DNA from: Actinoallomurus purpureus
GTDB lineage: Bacteria; Actinomycetota; Actinomycetes; Streptosporangiales; Streptosporangiaceae
Length of the DNA: 64,000 nt
Assembly: GCF_024055795.1 (NCBI RefSeq)
Contig: NZ_JAMXMY010000001.1
Location: 62,001 to 126,000 of the forward strand
Reading direction: 5' to 3'
In this document: positions 63,252 through 64,000 of the stretch, in pieces
How the letters are laid out: every line of letters starts with the position of its first letter
Position numbering within the stretch: the first letter of the stretch is position 1
Position numbers and translations under genes: made by a program
Notes under the pieces: model-generated
What the model saw: the letters and a program-made list of their open reading frames with translations, nothing else
Database searches by the model: none
Told to the model about the DNA's origin: nothing

Positions 63252-63459
63252 CGCCGCGCGTACGCCCCCTCCCCGGGCGGCGACCAGTTCCAGGTGCTGA
63301 GGTACGCTCGCCGGCGATGGAGAGCGCACCTCGGAGACGTCCTCGGCCCCCGCTGGTTCGAGGACGTCTATCGCGAGGGCGCCGATCTCCCGGCAACGCC
63401 ATCCTGCCGACGATGTCGAACACCGATGGCGGCCCCCTCCCCGGAACCGCCATGGCGGA
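63252..63459. other. Intergenic region with a possible short remnant
   Basis: On the plus strand 63294-63400 a frame reads RRRWRAHLGDVLGPRWFEDV and YREGADLP, which looks protein-like, but I do not recognise it and it has no proper start or end. Confidence 0.25.
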
Positions 63460-64000
63460 TCAGTCCAGCCACACGGCGGTGTCCGGAGGGAGCGCGCCCT
63501 GCTCCAGCGGTCCGCTGGCCAGCAGCGGTGACCGGCCCTCCGGAAGCCGTACGGGCCGGGCGCCGAGGTTGACGGCGCAGGTGACACCCGAGTCCCGGTC
63601 GAAGGCCAGGACGTCCTCGCCCATCGACCGCCAGGCGAGGACGCCGTCGCCGAGCCGCTCCCGTCGCAGCCGCAGCGCCCTCCGGTAGAGGGTGAGCGTC
63701 GAGGACGGGTCCGCGGTCTGGGCCTCGACGGTGAGGTCACGCCAGGACGGAGGCTGCGGCAGCCACGGCTCACCGCCGCCGAAGCCGAAGGGCGGCGCGT
63801 CGCCGGACCACGGGAGCGGGACCCGGCAGCCGTCCCGGCCACGGTCGCGGCGGCCCGAACGGAACCAGATGGGGTCCTCGAGCCGGTCCTCCGGCAGGTC
63901 CTCGACCTCCGGAAGGCCGAGCTCCTCTCCCTGGTACACGTAGACGCAGCCGGGCAGCGCCATGGCGAGCAGGGCGGCCGCCCGGGCCCGGCGCAGGCCC
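63460..64000 (-). CDS. GH13 alpha-glucosidase, C-terminal part
   Basis: The frame is open to the right edge, so the protein begins outside the window. It reads LLAMALPGCVYVYQGEELGL (conserved region IV and the strand after it in GH13 oligo-1,6-glucosidases or alpha-glucosidases), then RDGCRVPLPWSGDAPPFGFG and a C-terminal beta domain (TLTLYRRALRLRRERL, VLAFDRDSGVTCAVNLG). It hydrolyses alpha-linked oligosaccharides to glucose in the cytosol. With the LacI and GH87 genes next door it probably handles the products of alpha-glucan breakdown. Confidence 0.9.
   Translation of the reverse strand, partial: GLRRARAAALLAMALPGCVYVYQGEELGLPEVEDLPEDRLEDPIWFRSGRRDRGRDGCRVPLPWSGDAPPFGFGGGEPWLPQPPSWRDLTVEAQTADPSSTLTLYRRALRLRRERLGDGVLAWRSMGEDVLAFDRDSGVTCAVNLGARPVRLPEGRSPLLASGPLEQGALPPDTAVWLD

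Noticed and set aside
60276-63842. 1188-residue open frame on the minus strand
   Set aside because: Antisense shadow of the GH87 gene; GC-rich third positions keep it open. No recognisable domain.
1-64000. tRNA, rRNA and CRISPR arrays
   Set aside because: No T-loop plus acceptor pairing, no rRNA signature and no regularly spaced repeats were seen by eye; a tRNAscan or cmsearch would be decisive.

Overview
The window is about 70 percent G+C, has many GTG and TTG starts, dense short operons with ATGA, GTGA or TTGA overlaps, and secreted enzymes with CBM13, F5/8 type C and choice-of-anchor-D modules. With an actinobacterial LexA box, a three-Trp leader peptide, thyX and many TetR, ROK, LacI and LAL regulators, this points to a soil actinomycete chromosome. 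Streptosporangiales or a Thermomonosporaceae-like genus is a guess. I found no rRNA, tRNA or CRISPR array.

Left part (1-13,000). After the tail of a methyltransferase comes a tight four-gene operon (407-5915): a kleisin-like protein, two small winged-helix (KITE-like) proteins and a 1022-residue SMC-type ATPase. It looks like a MukBEF/Wadjet-type condensin but has no JetD nuclease gene and carries two KITE candidates. It ends at a bidirectional terminator. Next are an acyl-CoA ligase with a TetR gene and a 27-bp operator, a broken cupin gene, a DUF6504 gene under a perfect LexA box, an NhaA-DsbA fusion antiporter and a secreted alginate-lyase-like enzyme.

Middle part (13,000-41,700). Mostly single housekeeping or secreted genes: a PPOX-like flavin protein, a DUF4253 protein, a GDSL lipase, a DUF1023 hydrolase, a GH20 hexosaminidase, an MctP-like symporter with its DUF3311 partner, trpEG behind a textbook Trp attenuator, an amidohydrolase, an Rpn-family nuclease, a molybdopterin oxidoreductase pair, thyX, a glucosylglycerate hydrolase with a nearby ROK regulator, a flavohemoglobin, a class I amidotransferase whose catalytic Cys is replaced by Gly, and an enoyl-CoA hydratase with a TetR gene. 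40,830-41,620 is a scrap zone holding pieces of a hypothetical gene, an IS3-type transposase and a histidine kinase.

41,700-49,550 is a catabolic island: alpha/beta hydrolase, a newly noticed 56-residue ORF, a conserved hypothetical, an MBL-fold hydrolase and a Zn alcohol dehydrogenase in one minus-strand operon, divergent from a 913-residue LAL activator, with a 25-bp inverted repeat between them. 49,550-55,100 is decayed DNA with isolated intact genes (hemerythrin, TetR). It ends in a nested mobile-element scar: the 3' end of a group II intron (domains V and VI) abuts the reverse transcriptase fragment of another group II intron, and the whole insert has replaced parts of a lacI gene and a sugar isomerase gene.

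Right part (55,600-64,000) is a polysaccharide-degradation region: a CBM13 plus beta-helix secreted protein, a LacI repressor, a GH87-type alpha-1,3-glucanase and the end of a GH13 alpha-glucosidase. These could together turn an alpha-glucan into glucose.
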